Shown: positions 24,901 through 33,798, numbered from the stretch's first letter. The stretch: 42,082 nt of DNA from a bacterium (GCA_030629005.1 DAOVPV010000009.1:1-42082), one strand, 5' to 3'. The notes: generated by a model not told the origin, from the sequence alone. Translations and numbers: made by a program.

Positions 24901-25575
24901 ATGAAGTTAACAAAAAATTTTTATGAAAACAAAGCTTGGGAAAAAAATAAGTTAGTTTGCGGTATTGATGAAGTCGGAAGAGGTTGTCTTGCAGGACCGG
25001 TTGTTGCTGCGGCTTGTATTTTGCCGGTAAATACAAAGAGTAAGGTTTTAAAAGATTCCAAGGTTATGACTTCCATTCAACGAGAAGATGCTTTTTCTTG
25101 GATAGAGAAAAATTGTGTTTATTCGGTTGCTATTTTTGATCATAAAAAAATAGATAAATTTAATATTTATCAAACGACAAAATTTGTAATGAACAAGGCT
25201 TTATTACAAGTTGCTTTACAGCAAAAAATTAATCTTTTAGATCTTGAATATATATTAGTTGATGCTATGCCGTTAATTTTGAATGATGTTTTTGTAAATT
25301 CTAAATTTTTTCATTTTCCAAAGGGTGAAACTTATTCTACTTCTATTGCGGCAGCTTCTATCGTTGCAAAAGTTTTTAGAGATAATTTAATGAACCGCAT
25401 TGATAAAATTTTTCCTGATTTTGATTTTAAGATAAATAAGGGATATGGTACTGGCAATCATTTGGATGTTATAAAAAAAGTTGGAATATCTATAATTCAC
25501 AGAAAAAGTTTTTTGAGTAAAATTATTAAAAAAAATATTAGTAAAAGTAATGAGATTCAAGCTTCTTTGTTTTAG
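24901..25575 (+). CDS. rnhB: Ribonuclease HII
   Basis: 224 residues. It cleaves RNA in RNA:DNA hybrids and single misincorporated ribonucleotides. The N-terminal block CGIDEVGRGCLAGPVVAAA carries the first Asp-Glu of the metal site; YILVDAMPL gives the third acidic residue and AAASIVAKVFRD the last Asp. GYGTGNHLDVI and HRKSF are also conserved. The length is normal. The start is ATG 24901, with only a weak ribosome site. The 3' end overlaps the convergent small gene at 25572 by 4 bp. Confidence 0.95.
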   Translation: MKLTKNFYENKAWEKNKLVCGIDEVGRGCLAGPVVAAACILPVNTKSKVLKDSKVMTSIQREDAFSWIEKNCVYSVAIFDHKKIDKFNIYQTTKFVMNKALLQVALQQKINLLDLEYILVDAMPLILNDVFVNSKFFHFPKGETYSTSIAAASIVAKVFRDNLMNRIDKIFPDFDFKINKGYGTGNHLDVIKKVGISIIHRKSFLSKIIKKNISKSNEIQASLF

Positions 25576-25808
25576 TCCGCTAATCTATTTGGTAATTCTT
25601 TAAGTTCAAATAAATAACCGCGATTGATAAGATAGTTTGCTACCTTTAGAAAGTGAGCTTCTTGGTCTTTCGGAACAAAAAATTCTAACAAAGAGTCTTT
25701 TTTTTCTAATGTACGGCTAAAGACAACATTTTCTTCGTTTCGAAACGTGCCGAATACAAACCAGGTTTTGGATTTTAAGCTTTTTGCTTGATAATATTTG
25801 CAGTACAT
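25572..25808 (-). CDS. Small conserved hypothetical protein
   Basis: 78 residues from ATG 25808 (an upstream TTG would add four). A single small alpha/beta domain is suggested: YYQAKSLKSKTWFVFGTFRNEENVVFSRTL as a beta-hairpin, then helix and a final strand. WFVFGTFRNE and AFERTL-like patterns recall short proteins of the DUF-type found near ribosome-related genes, but I cannot name it. It has no signal peptide. It overlaps the rnhB 3' end by 4 bp. Confidence 0.6.
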   Translation of the reverse strand: MYCKYYQAKSLKSKTWFVFGTFRNEENVVFSRTLEKKDSLLEFFVPKDQEAHFLKVANYLINRGYLFELKELPNRLAD

Positions 25809-25993
25809 TTTTATAACCAATTTTTTTAAAGAATAAATCTTGTTTTTTTATATTAGATGAGCGTAGCAAAAAAATGGTTAACACTAAAGAATAATATTTG
25901 CAAAAATAGATAGTTCTTGACCAAAAGATTTGCCAGTTGGTATAAAAAACATGAAAGCTTCTTGGGCTTAAAATTTTAGAAGGGAAAAGTAGA

Positions 25994-27472
25994 ATGAAGT
26001 TTTTTATAAGAAATGGTTTATATTTATTAATATTAGCTTTTATATTCTCTACAAGTATTTTTGCAGTTCCGACTTATAATCAATATGATCCATTTATAAT
26101 ACATACATACAGAGGTGTGAATACATTTAAGCATAAAATAGATGGTAAATATAATTTAAATTTAAATCTTTCTCCATTTTATCAAAATGCTTCCGGTTCA
26201 CGAAATGCGCAGGGGGCGAAGTCTGCAGAAGGTGATATTTTTGGAGCTTGGAATGTTTTCGGACTCTTTTATGGTGTTGAGAATAACCAAATAAAAGCAG
26301 CTCCTACAAGCAAGCCATTTATTTTAGAGCAAGCTGCCGGTGGAACAAATCCTTGGATTCCAAATTCTGCTACACGTGGTTATTATCCTAAACTAAGTGC
26401 CGCATGGCGTGTTTTGGATGATAAAGATGAGGGTGGTGGCACGATTAATTATGATAATACGAACTTTGTTCTTAATTATACAGATCCTGATAATTATGAT
26501 TCAACTATATATTCTGTATATTTGCCAATAACAAGAATAGATTATGAAAAATTTGGTCTTCGTTTAGATTTAAATTTTGAATGTAAATCCGGTTTAGGAA
26601 TAAATGTAAAATCTGGTCTTGTTGATTATAGACAGACCCCAAAATTTGGCAATGCCTCAGGATTTGATCCTACATATCCAATTCCAGTTGAACCTCCTAT
26701 ACCTCCAGATCCGGACTATATCTATGCTTATTTGCGTAGAGAAGAAGTTATGAAGGATATTTTTAATGAAGTTGGTCTTAATACAGATCAACATCAAGAA
26801 ACAACATTAGAAGATACTTTTTTGCAGTTATACTATAAGTCTTGTTACAAGGTTTATGATGAAGATGATGAGCTTCAGGTAAGTTTAATTCCATACATAG
26901 CTGCGGGGTTGTGGGTGCCAACGGGGAAGGAAGAAAATCCGGATTCTGCTTTTTCTTTACCTACGGGAAATAACGGTTTCTGGGGTATTACTGCAGATGG
27001 TGCTTTTAATTTCGATTTACCAGGGTCTATACAATTTGGATTTGGTGGCGGTATTGCGTATTTTTTTGATAGAAATTTACAAGATCAACGAATTGCTAAT
27101 CATGAATTGCAGCAAGGGGTCTTTCCTTGGAAGGCTGATATAAGAAAAGAGCCAGGGCTTATATGGCATTTGGATGCTTCTATGTATGCACCTAAATTTC
27201 TAGACCATTTTTCAATTTCTTTAGATTTTGTTTATCTAAGACACAATAGTGATAAAATAACTATGCAAGAGTCTGATGTTGCAAGAAATGCTTATTTTGT
27301 TCCAAGTGTTAATGAAGAAAACTCAAAATGGTATGCAACTATTTTGCAGGGTGGCTTAGAGTATGAATTTAACAATGGCTTACAGCTTGGCTTTGGCTTT
27401 CAGGCACACTTGAGCGGACGCAATGTGTACAGGGATAACACTGTTATGGGTACTATCTCGTTTGTATTTTAA
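25994..27472 (+). CDS. Outer-membrane beta-barrel protein, paralogue 3
   Basis: 492 residues with signal peptide MKFFIRNGLYLLILAFIFSTSIFA, AAGGG upstream, and a C-terminal GTISFVF ending in Phe as expected for a barrel. LPTGNNGFWGITADGAF and FGFGGGIAYFFDRN match MPTGYNNHWGLSG / FGGFTWFFDD of the barrel at 2730-4067 closely, and the one at 9087 more distantly. A Pro-rich stretch (YPIPVEPPIPPDPDY, about 230-245) may be an external loop. It is a single gene, followed by a solo REP half. Confidence 0.88.
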   Translation: MKFFIRNGLYLLILAFIFSTSIFAVPTYNQYDPFIIHTYRGVNTFKHKIDGKYNLNLNLSPFYQNASGSRNAQGAKSAEGDIFGAWNVFGLFYGVENNQIKAAPTSKPFILEQAAGGTNPWIPNSATRGYYPKLSAAWRVLDDKDEGGGTINYDNTNFVLNYTDPDNYDSTIYSVYLPITRIDYEKFGLRLDLNFECKSGLGINVKSGLVDYRQTPKFGNASGFDPTYPIPVEPPIPPDPDYIYAYLRREEVMKDIFNEVGLNTDQHQETTLEDTFLQLYYKSCYKVYDEDDELQVSLIPYIAAGLWVPTGKEENPDSAFSLPTGNNGFWGITADGAFNFDLPGSIQFGFGGGIAYFFDRNLQDQRIANHELQQGVFPWKADIRKEPGLIWHLDASMYAPKFLDHFSISLDFVYLRHNSDKITMQESDVARNAYFVPSVNEENSKWYATILQGGLEYEFNNGLQLGFGFQAHLSGRNVYRDNTVMGTISFVF

Positions 27473-27473
27473 A

Positions 27474-27501
27474 GATGCCCAATGCTTACGCGTTGGGCTA
27501 C
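27474..27501. repeat. Solo REP-like half copy
   Basis: GATGCCCAATGCTTACGCG then TTGGGCTAC matches the first half of the repeats flanking the transposase at 5990-6367. The GCCCAA...TTGGGC stem directly follows the barrel stop codon and may act in 3'-end formation. Confidence 0.7.
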
Positions 27502-27591
27502 TTGAATTAATGGTAAAACTGCTTTATAATAATACCTGGTTTAGTAATTTTACTCACATTTAACTATCATTAAAGGCGGTGTTTTTACCTA

Positions 27592-27807
27592 ATGAAAAAG
27601 GTTTTTAACATAGAGATCAACGTTGGCGAAAATCTTGAAAGAAGTCTAAGACAGCTTAAGAAAAAAATTGAGCGTGAAGGCGTAATTCGAGATATGAAGC
27701 GCGTGGTTTATCATGAACCTGCAACTCAGAAAAGACGTAAGCGTTTGATGCGTGCTATAAAAAATAACTTCATGAGAAATCCTGAAGCTTATTTAAATAA
27801 AAAGTAA
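27592..27807 (+). CDS. rpsU: Ribosomal protein bS21
   Basis: 71 residues, the usual length. The family pattern VGENLERSLRQLKKKIEREGVIRDMKR and YHEPATQKRRKRL is clear, ending in a basic tail. It lies close to the anti-Shine-Dalgarno region of 16S rRNA on the 30S. It heads a tight operon with rbfA (1 bp apart) and kdsD. Confidence 0.95.
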   Translation: MKKVFNIEINVGENLERSLRQLKKKIEREGVIRDMKRVVYHEPATQKRRKRLMRAIKNNFMRNPEAYLNKK

Positions 27808-27808
27808 T

Positions 27809-28180
27809 ATGGATTTTAAGCCATCAAATAGAAAAAGGGAGCAGAAGACCTCCCTTTTTCTTCATGAAATATCAAATTTAATTAGAACATTGGCGTTAGA
27901 TGAACCTGCTCTGTCGAAGGTTTTCGTTTCAAGGGTTAAGCTTTCTAATGACTATGGTATTTGTTTTGTTTATTTTTCTACGTTTACAGATAAAGAAGAT
28001 TTTGACAACGCTTTCGAGATTTTAAAATTGTATAAGCCTTCGTTAAGAAAAGCTTTAGCTCAAATAGTTCATTCTAGATATGCTGCGAATTTGGTTTTTT
28101 TGTATGATGAACTAAAAGAAAAAGAACGAGAAATTAATACTCTTTTAGATGAAGTTGTAAAAGATTTGCCTGAAGAGTAG
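27809..28180 (+). CDS. rbfA: Ribosome-binding factor A
   Basis: 123 residues. It is a KH-fold protein needed for 16S 5'-end maturation and cold adaptation. FLHEISNLIRTL, VKLSNDYGICFVYFSTF, YKPSLRKALAQIVHSRYAANLVFLYDE and the C-terminal EREINTLLDEV helix fit RbfA throughout. It begins 1 bp after rpsU, and kdsD follows after 22 bp. Pairing of rpsU with rbfA makes a small ribosome-assembly unit. Confidence 0.92.
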   Translation: MDFKPSNRKREQKTSLFLHEISNLIRTLALDEPALSKVFVSRVKLSNDYGICFVYFSTFTDKEDFDNAFEILKLYKPSLRKALAQIVHSRYAANLVFLYDELKEKEREINTLLDEVVKDLPEE

Positions 28181-28202
28181 ATTGCGTTTTCTGGAAATAA
28201 TT

Positions 28203-29210
28203 ATGCTTGAAAATTCTAAAGATAAGTGTTCTTCCGATAAAAATTTTAGTGATATAAAATTAGATTTATTAAATGTTTTACAAACTGAAGCTCAAGCTAT
28301 TACAAATTTAGCAAATAATTTGCCTTATAATTCTATGGATTTTGTTGATGCTATTTTAAAAACAAGTGGAAGAGTTGTTTTTTCTGGCATGGGGAAATCT
28401 GGTTTTATTGCGCAAAAGCTTGTATCAACTTTTTCTAGTATTGGTACGGCATCTCTTTTTTTACATCCTGCAGAGGCTTTGCATGGCGATTTGGGTATGT
28501 TAAAGTCAGATGATTTATTTGTTGCAATATCTAAAAGCGCTTCTGGCACAGAGTTTCAGCAGATTATTCCAATTTTAAAAAACTCTGGCAATGTTACTGT
28601 TTTAATATCATGTTGCAATGGGCCGTTGTCAGGTTTAGTTGATTTAGATGTTTGTTTGCCATTTACAAAAGAAGCTTGTTCATTAAATTTGGCACCAACA
28701 ACAAGTTCTACTTTGTGTATGGCTTTTGGTGATGCTATTGGTGTGGCTGTCAGTAAACTTAAAAATTTTGGTAAAAATGATTTTGCTCGTTTTCACCCTG
28801 CAGGTTCTTTAGGAAAAAAACTATTATTGAAAGTTGAAAATTTAATATTAAATCAGGATCTGCCTTTGCTTAATTTAGACTCTAATTTTAAAGATGTTTT
28901 ATATAAAATTTCTAGCAAAAAATTAGGAGCAGGGCTTGTTGTGGATAACAATAAAAAGTTGTTGGGTATTATTACTGATGGTGACCTGCGTCGGGCTATG
29001 GAGTTTGGTCCAGAAACTTTTGATTATACTGCAAAAGATATTATGACTAGGAATCCAAAAACAATTGAACAAAATATTTTGGCTTATGATGCTTTAAATA
29101 TTATGGAGAACTTTAAAATAACAAGTCTTGTTGTTTTGGATAAAATGGATTTAGTTGTTGGTATAGTTCATATTCATGATATTTTAAAATTAGGAATATC
29201 TTTAGATTAA
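28203..29210 (+). CDS. kdsD: Arabinose-5-phosphate isomerase KdsD (KpsF type)
   Basis: 335 residues from ATG 28203 (an upstream non-ATG start at 28182 is less likely). An N-terminal SIS domain (RVVFSGMGKSGFIAQKL, ISKSASGTEFQQIIP, FARFHPAGSLGKKLL) is followed by two CBS repeats (GLVVDNNKKLLGIITDGDLRRA; KDIMTRNPKTI). It interconverts ribulose-5-P and arabinose-5-P, the first step towards Kdo of LPS, which supports an outer membrane. The N-terminal KDKCSSDKNF comes from a fragment of the palindromic repeat (28222-28236). It is the last gene of the rpsU-rbfA unit and overlaps the convergent gene at 29207 by 4 bp. Confidence 0.93.
   Translation: MLENSKDKCSSDKNFSDIKLDLLNVLQTEAQAITNLANNLPYNSMDFVDAILKTSGRVVFSGMGKSGFIAQKLVSTFSSIGTASLFLHPAEALHGDLGMLKSDDLFVAISKSASGTEFQQIIPILKNSGNVTVLISCCNGPLSGLVDLDVCLPFTKEACSLNLAPTTSSTLCMAFGDAIGVAVSKLKNFGKNDFARFHPAGSLGKKLLLKVENLILNQDLPLLNLDSNFKDVLYKISSKKLGAGLVVDNNKKLLGIITDGDLRRAMEFGPETFDYTAKDIMTRNPKTIEQNILAYDALNIMENFKITSLVVLDKMDLVVGIVHIHDILKLGISLD
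28222..28236. repeat. Palindromic repeat fragment in kdsD
   Basis: AAGTGTTCTTCCGAT, the right end of the repeat family, read in frame as KCSSD in the variable N-terminus of KdsD. Confidence 0.5.
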
Positions 29211-30373
29211 TCAACAGCTCCAACTAACCTTCCGGCAAGAGTGCTACTTCCTCGAAATCTTTTTTTGCCTCGATAAATTATATCTTTAACATAACCGTCT
29301 CCATCAACGACAACTTTTATTATTCCAAGTCCAATACCGGAATCTTTAATGCCTTTAGAATCATCTTTAATTCTAAGTTTGTCGAAATCCTTAGGGCTGC
29401 CTGCTGAATCCATAACAAAAAATGTATAGTAGGTTTGACTTAATTCTAAGAATTTTTTTGGATTACTTGCGATCATCATTACGTGTCCTGTACTTTGTGG
29501 TATTGCATTTTCTATTTTATGTTTGCTCCACTTGTAATAGACCGTCATTAGATCTCCAGCTCTCCAATTTTTAACTTTTTTGAATACATACCAATTAGAT
29601 GCTACTAGTTTTAAATCTTGTTGCCATTCAGTTGTTTGCATAAATTTAAAAAAGTCGTATCTTTTTTTATAGTTTTTAGTATAACATTTTAATTTTTTGC
29701 CTTTGATTCCATTTGCTATTAATTTTTGTGAGATTTCTTCAGGAGTTGTTGTTTTTACCCAACCATTTATTTCTTTGAATGGTTTAGATTTTCCTTTAGC
29801 CCTTATAATTCCATTGAATATTTTATACCAGACATATGCTCTTAAAGTCAGGCTTTTATTTGCTTTGCCTTGTTTTAATAACATTGTTGTTTCACTAAGT
29901 GGCATCATTTTCTTTTCATAAAAGTTAGGAAATGTATTTTTAATTACCATAGATGTCCACCATGAACAATCTCCTAAAAATATTCCATTGGTTAAATCAA
30001 AAACATACTTAGATTGTTGGTAGTGAATAACTTTTTCACGTTCTTCCTGAGTTTGTTTTCCCATTAATCTATTTTCTATTTTATTAGCGACTCTGTTCAT
30101 GAATTGCAGTATTCGCTTAATTGTTGGTAAACCTGTTTTTCTATAGTCTACTAATATTTTATCATTATGATTAAAAAATGGATTTTTTAGATATTCGAGA
30201 AGAATTAACCCTGTAGCATATTCTTGTGTTGTTTCTTTTTCTTCTTCTATTTTTGCTGGCTCGACATAAGTAGGGACAGAGTCAGCATGGTGAACTTGTT
30301 CTTTAGCTTGTGAATTTGTTGTGTATAAAAATAAACATAGTATTATTAAGTGAAATACAAAATATTTTTTCAT
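29207..30373 (-). CDS. Secreted protein with NlpC/P60-like Cys-His-Asp pattern, type A
   Basis: 388 residues from ATG 30373, with GGGGGA upstream. The next in-frame ATG upstream (30403) is not needed and would displace the signal peptide MKKYFVFHLIILCLFLYTTNSQA. The mature part has GDCSWW (Cys136), STGHVMMIA (His297) and VMDSAGSP (Asp322), the order and contexts of a papain-like NlpC/P60 or CHAP-type fold; RAGDLMTVYY before the His is also typical. About 110 residues before Cys136 are helical and of unknown role. A 95-residue insertion lies between Cys and the His strand. A similar set is seen in the protein at 35332-36213. It may act on peptidoglycan or host material; this is inference. Confidence 0.72.
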   Translation of the reverse strand: MKKYFVFHLIILCLFLYTTNSQAKEQVHHADSVPTYVEPAKIEEEKETTQEYATGLILLEYLKNPFFNHNDKILVDYRKTGLPTIKRILQFMNRVANKIENRLMGKQTQEEREKVIHYQQSKYVFDLTNGIFLGDCSWWTSMVIKNTFPNFYEKKMMPLSETTMLLKQGKANKSLTLRAYVWYKIFNGIIRAKGKSKPFKEINGWVKTTTPEEISQKLIANGIKGKKLKCYTKNYKKRYDFFKFMQTTEWQQDLKLVASNWYVFKKVKNWRAGDLMTVYYKWSKHKIENAIPQSTGHVMMIASNPKKFLELSQTYYTFFVMDSAGSPKDFDKLRIKDDSKGIKDSGIGLGIIKVVVDGDGYVKDIIYRGKKRFRGSSTLAGRLVGAVD

Positions 30374-30540
30374 TTTAATTCCCCCAAAAATGATTATAAA
30401 CATTAAAAAAATGCAATAATTTGTGACTTTTCATTGTTTAATATACTGAAAAGTATTTGTATTTGTAAATGTTTTGCAAAAGTAATTGAATTTTGCTCTT
30501 AAATAGTTATTATTCATTTTGATAAAACGTTGGAGAAAGT

Positions 30541-31320
30541 ATGTTTGCTTTATTTATTTTTATTTTTATTCTTTTTTTGTGTTGGGGGTCATTTTTAAAT
30601 GTCTTGGCTTATCGGATTGTGCACGATAAACCTTTTTTACAAAAAAGATCAACCTGTAATCATTGTAATAGTTTAATTGCTTGGTACGACAATTTACCAG
30701 TTATTTCTTGGTTAATTTTGCGGGCTAAGTGTAGGGTATGCAAGGGTAAGATATCTATTTTGTATCCAGCAATAGAGTTGTTAAGTGCTGTTTTATTTAG
30801 TTTTTTATTTTATTATTTTTTTTGTGATCAAAATAATATTATTTTTTATAGCTCAAATATCATAAGTTTTTTTGCATACTTTATATTTTTTTCGGCTTTA
30901 ATTTTGGCGACAAGAACGGATTTGGAGGCAACGGTAATCCCGCAAATATTTTCTATTTGGTTGGTGCCCGTCGGTTTTATTTTTTCATATTTTGGTTATT
31001 TAGATGTTAATCTTTTGCAGAGTTTTTTAGGCGCTGCATTTGGTTATTTGATTTTATTTGTTGTTGCAAAAGTTTTTAAGTATTTTACAAACAAAGATGG
31101 TCTTGGTGAAGGTGACATGGAATTGTTAGCTTTGATTGGATCATTTACTGGTTATATGGGGGCTTGGTTTGCGTTGGCAATAGCGAGTTTTACAGGTTCA
31201 CTGCTGGGGATTGCTTATATTTTAATGGCAAAAAAGACCCGAGAATTTAAAATTCCGTTTGGGCCTTTTTTGTCGTTCGGCGCGATAATTTATTTTTTCA
31301 TAAAAGAATATTTGTTTTAA
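30541..31320 (+). CDS. pilD: Prepilin peptidase (type IV leader peptidase)
   Basis: 259 residues, polytopic. An N-terminal cytoplasmic loop carries two CxxC pairs (CNHCNS and CRVCKGK), the zinc/methylase-domain signature. The two catalytic aspartates sit in TRTDLEATVIP and GEGDMELLALIG (the GxGD motif of family A24). It cleaves and N-methylates pilin-like leaders. TTGGAGAAAGT precedes the ATG. The pilin gene at 31323-31796 converges from the opposite strand with a 2-bp gap. Confidence 0.95.
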   Translation: MFALFIFIFILFLCWGSFLNVLAYRIVHDKPFLQKRSTCNHCNSLIAWYDNLPVISWLILRAKCRVCKGKISILYPAIELLSAVLFSFLFYYFFCDQNNIIFYSSNIISFFAYFIFFSALILATRTDLEATVIPQIFSIWLVPVGFIFSYFGYLDVNLLQSFLGAAFGYLILFVVAKVFKYFTNKDGLGEGDMELLALIGSFTGYMGAWFALAIASFTGSLLGIAYILMAKKTREFKIPFGPFLSFGAIIYFFIKEYLF

Positions 31321-31322
31321 TC

Positions 31323-31796
31323 TTAAATGCCTTTTAGTGTATTTTTTAAGTTTCTATCTTGATCTATTTGCCAAGTGTCAATTTTTTCATTCACTGTGCC
31401 TGCAGCTCCAGCTGTAAATTTGTTTTTATTTACAAATGTTTTGCCAAGCTTATCCTTTGGTGTTTTAAGTTTTCCCGTAAAGTAGTGAACTCCTTCTTGT
31501 GCTCCTTGAGTGTTAAAACCATATGTGTAGTAAAAATTTTCTTGTTCTCCTCCGCCCTTATATCCTTGAGGCTGCCATCCTATTCCATTTGGTCCGGAAA
31601 GTTGAGCGCAGTATTCACCGTGTTCTGCAAAATAAGCTTCTTGCGCTGTATGTAAAGATGCAAGGTTTACGGCGACTTCGGCCTGTTTTGCTTTTGCATA
31701 ATAATTGAAATATCTTGGAATAGAAATAGTTGCCAAAAAGGCAATGATAGAAACAACGATCATTAATTCGATCATTGTAAAAGCTGATTTTTTCAT
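31323..31796 (-). CDS. Type IV pilin-like protein
   Basis: 157 residues with a class III leader: MKKSA followed by FTMIELMIVVSIIAFLATISIP, including Glu5 of the mature chain. The residue before the cleavage site is Ala, where Gly is the rule; PilD enzymes can tolerate Ala in some systems. The C-terminal part has TAQEAYFAEHGEYC, typical of pseudopilins/type IVa pilins, and one Cys. It is probably the substrate of the adjacent peptidase, forming a pilus or DNA-uptake filament; no other pil genes are in the window. Confidence 0.93.
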   Translation of the reverse strand: MKKSAFTMIELMIVVSIIAFLATISIPRYFNYYAKAKQAEVAVNLASLHTAQEAYFAEHGEYCAQLSGPNGIGWQPQGYKGGGEQENFYYTYGFNTQGAQEGVHYFTGKLKTPKDKLGKTFVNKNKFTAGAAGTVNEKIDTWQIDQDRNLKNTLKGI

Positions 31797-31885
31797 ACCT
31801 TCCCCCTAAAAATTATAAATTAACCCCATTCTATATCAATAGAGTTTTGCAAAAGTTGTTAATTTCTAGCAAGAAAATTTATTTA

Positions 31886-32854
31886 TTATAGTTTTTGAGT
31901 GATTTTTCCAGCCAAAGAGTCTATTGGTTCGTCACTTAAAATACCAGCGGCATTGGTGTGCCCACCTCCGCCAAATTTCATGGCAATTTTGTTTACATCT
32001 TTTGTTTTAGAGCGTAGTGATACTTTTGTCTGTCCAGATTCGGTTTGATAGAAAAGGAGTGTGTATTCAACGCCAGCTATTTGAGATAAGAAATTATTAA
32101 ATCCAATTAAAGAGTTTATTGTCAGATTGTTATCTTTTAAATCTTTTTGAGTTATTTTTGCCCAAGCAGTTTGTCCTGATTTAGATATTTGTATGTTGCT
32201 TAATATTTTTCCCCAGAAAATTATTATTTTCGGATCTTTATTGCATATTAATTCTGTTTTTAATTTATAAAGATCGGCTCCAAGTTCCATAAGTTCAGCG
32301 GAAATTTTTAAAGTAGATGGATAGGTTGATTGAGTATGAAATACCATGCTATCATCGAGAATTCCAAAGAGTAAACATTCTGCGGTGAATTTATCTATTA
32401 AGTTTTTGTCCCACATTTTTATTATTTCAAATAAAATCTCGCATGTACTAGAAGAATTCGCCTTTACAAAATTTAAGTCACCATTTAAAGAATTACTTAT
32501 ATGGTGATCTATATTTATAAATTTTTTATTTTTAAATTCTTTGGGATAATATAAGCGTTCATAGTTTGCTGTATCTAAGACGATTATCAAATCAGGATCT
32601 TGTTTGTGTGTAGCGATGTAGTTATTTTTTGGTGTACGAGAAAATTCAAATTCTGGAGGGCTTGGGTAAACAGTTTCTACTTTTTTTCCCATTTTTAAAA
32701 AGATATTTTCTAATGCAGCACAAGCCGAAATTCCATCACCATCAGGTCTAAAGTGAGTGAGTAATGTTATTTTTTCACTGTTTTTTATTAAATCAAATGA
32801 CTTTAGAATTTCTTTAACATTAAATGTTTCCGAATTATTTAAAATTTTCCCCAT
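31886..32854 (-). CDS. nrnA: DHH/DHHA1 phosphoesterase, NrnA type
   Basis: 322 residues. The DHH domain has THFRPDGDGISA (33-44), VLDT (92-95) and INIDHH (114-118); the DHHA1 domain ends in FGGGGHTNAAG (294-304). This is the size and motif set of NrnA-type oligoribonuclease / pAp phosphatase, which recycles 2-5-nt RNAs; pAp or c-di-AMP breakdown is possible. The N-terminal NSETFNVKE comes from a palindromic repeat (32817-32836). The start overlaps the 3' end of the TsaC-type gene by 20 bp, so the two are one operon. Confidence 0.92.
   Translation of the reverse strand: MGKILNNSETFNVKEILKSFDLIKNSEKITLLTHFRPDGDGISACAALENIFLKMGKKVETVYPSPPEFEFSRTPKNNYIATHKQDPDLIIVLDTANYERLYYPKEFKNKKFINIDHHISNSLNGDLNFVKANSSSTCEILFEIIKMWDKNLIDKFTAECLLFGILDDSMVFHTQSTYPSTLKISAELMELGADLYKLKTELICNKDPKIIIFWGKILSNIQISKSGQTAWAKITQKDLKDNNLTINSLIGFNNFLSQIAGVEYTLLFYQTESGQTKVSLRSKTKDVNKIAMKFGGGGHTNAAGILSDEPIDSLAGKITQKL
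32817..32836. repeat. Palindromic repeat, short form, at the start of nrnA
   Basis: ACATTAAATGTTTCCGAATT, read as NSETFNV near the NrnA N-terminus, which is normally variable. Confidence 0.75.
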
Positions 32855-33560
32855 AACTTTTTTCTAACTCCTTAATAGATATTTCGCCTTCTCTAATTAT
32901 TTTTACTAAACCATTATTTGTGATGTCTATTATTGTAGAGGGTAGAGTCTGATCGAATTTGTCTTTGCTGTCAATAACTAGATATTTTATTTTATTTAAT
33001 ATTTCCACACTTGCCGTGCCCGTCGAAGCCTTGCGCGAAGACTGGGTGTGTTCTTCTTTTAGTTCATTAGGTTTTATCACAGGTTTTTCTCCTGCTTTGT
33101 TTGCACTTGTAGAAAATAATCCGTTAAAATTTTTTAGTACGCTTTGTAAGCCCGTATGCTTAGGACACCGTATTGCTATTGTATTTTGTTTTGATTTTAA
33201 AAATTTAGGTAGATTTTTTTTTGCATTAAATATTATTGTTAATGGTCCCGGCCAATATTTTTTTAATAATTTTTTTAAATTATTATTTTTATTTACTATT
33301 TCCGAATCAATAAAGTGTGATAATTTTTCTACAGAATCTATTAAAACTAAAAAGGGTTTTTCTTCTCGTTTACCCTTTATTTTAATAATGTTTTCTAAGC
33401 TAGCCTTGGTAATATTTCCTAAAAAGCCTAAAATTGTATCTGTACTTGTAATAGATATTTCATCATTACAAATTGAATGGGAAAGTTTGTTTATCGTGCC
33501 GTTATTGTTCCAGTAGATAATTTTATTTTCGAATTTGTTCATTTGTTTCTTCTTAAACAT
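32835..33560 (-). CDS. Threonylcarbamoyl-AMP synthase (TsaC/Sua5, YrdC domain)
   Basis: 241 residues. It makes the intermediate for t6A37 of ANN-decoding tRNAs. TDTILGFLG (40-48), KGKREEKPFLVLI (62-74), WPGPLTIIF (103-111), TIAIRCPKH and LFSTSANKAGE (149-157) are the YrdC signature. An extra block at about 169-187 (EEHTQSSRKASTGTASVE) is the in-frame repeat copy at 32998-33057, placed before the last strands (STIIDIT, IIREGEI). Met1 lies in another repeat copy (33557-33577); Met7 at 33542, with AAGAAG before it, is an equally good start. It is upstream of nrnA with a 20-bp overlap. Confidence 0.92.
   Translation of the reverse strand: MFKKKQMNKFENKIIYWNNNGTINKLSHSICNDEISITSTDTILGFLGNITKASLENIIKIKGKREEKPFLVLIDSVEKLSHFIDSEIVNKNNNLKKLLKKYWPGPLTIIFNAKKNLPKFLKSKQNTIAIRCPKHTGLQSVLKNFNGLFSTSANKAGEKPVIKPNELKEEHTQSSRKASTGTASVEILNKIKYLVIDSKDKFDQTLPSTIIDITNNGLVKIIREGEISIKELEKSYGENFK
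32998..33057. repeat. Palindromic repeat, intermediate form, in frame inside the TsaC-type gene
   Basis: ATATTTCCACAC, then a GC-rich insert CGTGCCCGTCGAAGCC, then GGGTGTGTTCTTC. On the minus strand it is read as EEHTQSS...TASVE. It shares the insert with the ftsK copy but is shorter by about 30 bp. Confidence 0.85.
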
Positions 33561-33577
33561 TAAATGTTTTTTCCGAT
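33557..33577. repeat. Palindromic repeat, short form, at the 5' end of the TsaC-type gene
   Basis: ACATTAAATGTTTTTTCCGAT. The ATG at 33560 comes from AATGT in this copy, so the repeat provides a possible start codon. Confidence 0.75.
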
Positions 33578-33677
33578 TTAAAAAAAATATTACAAATATT
33601 ACTGCTAGAATAAAAAAACATTTTATTAGTTTGCAATTTATTCTTCTTGTGTTGATATTTTGTTAGCATTTATGCGA

Positions 33678-33705
33678 TTGTTAAAAATATAAAATATTAT
33701 ATAAT
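33678..33705 (+). promoter_or_regulatory. Likely promoter of the FolC-like gene
   Basis: TTGTTA (33678-33683) and TATAAT (33700-33705) with 16-bp spacing; it would give a leader of about 87 nt before ATG 33799. Confidence 0.5.
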
Positions 33706-33798
33706 TATGATAGTAAAAATTTACAAAAATTAAGCAGTTTGAAATTTTTTTTAAAAAAAATTAAAAGGTTTGTTTTTAGAAACATAAAGAGGATCAAT

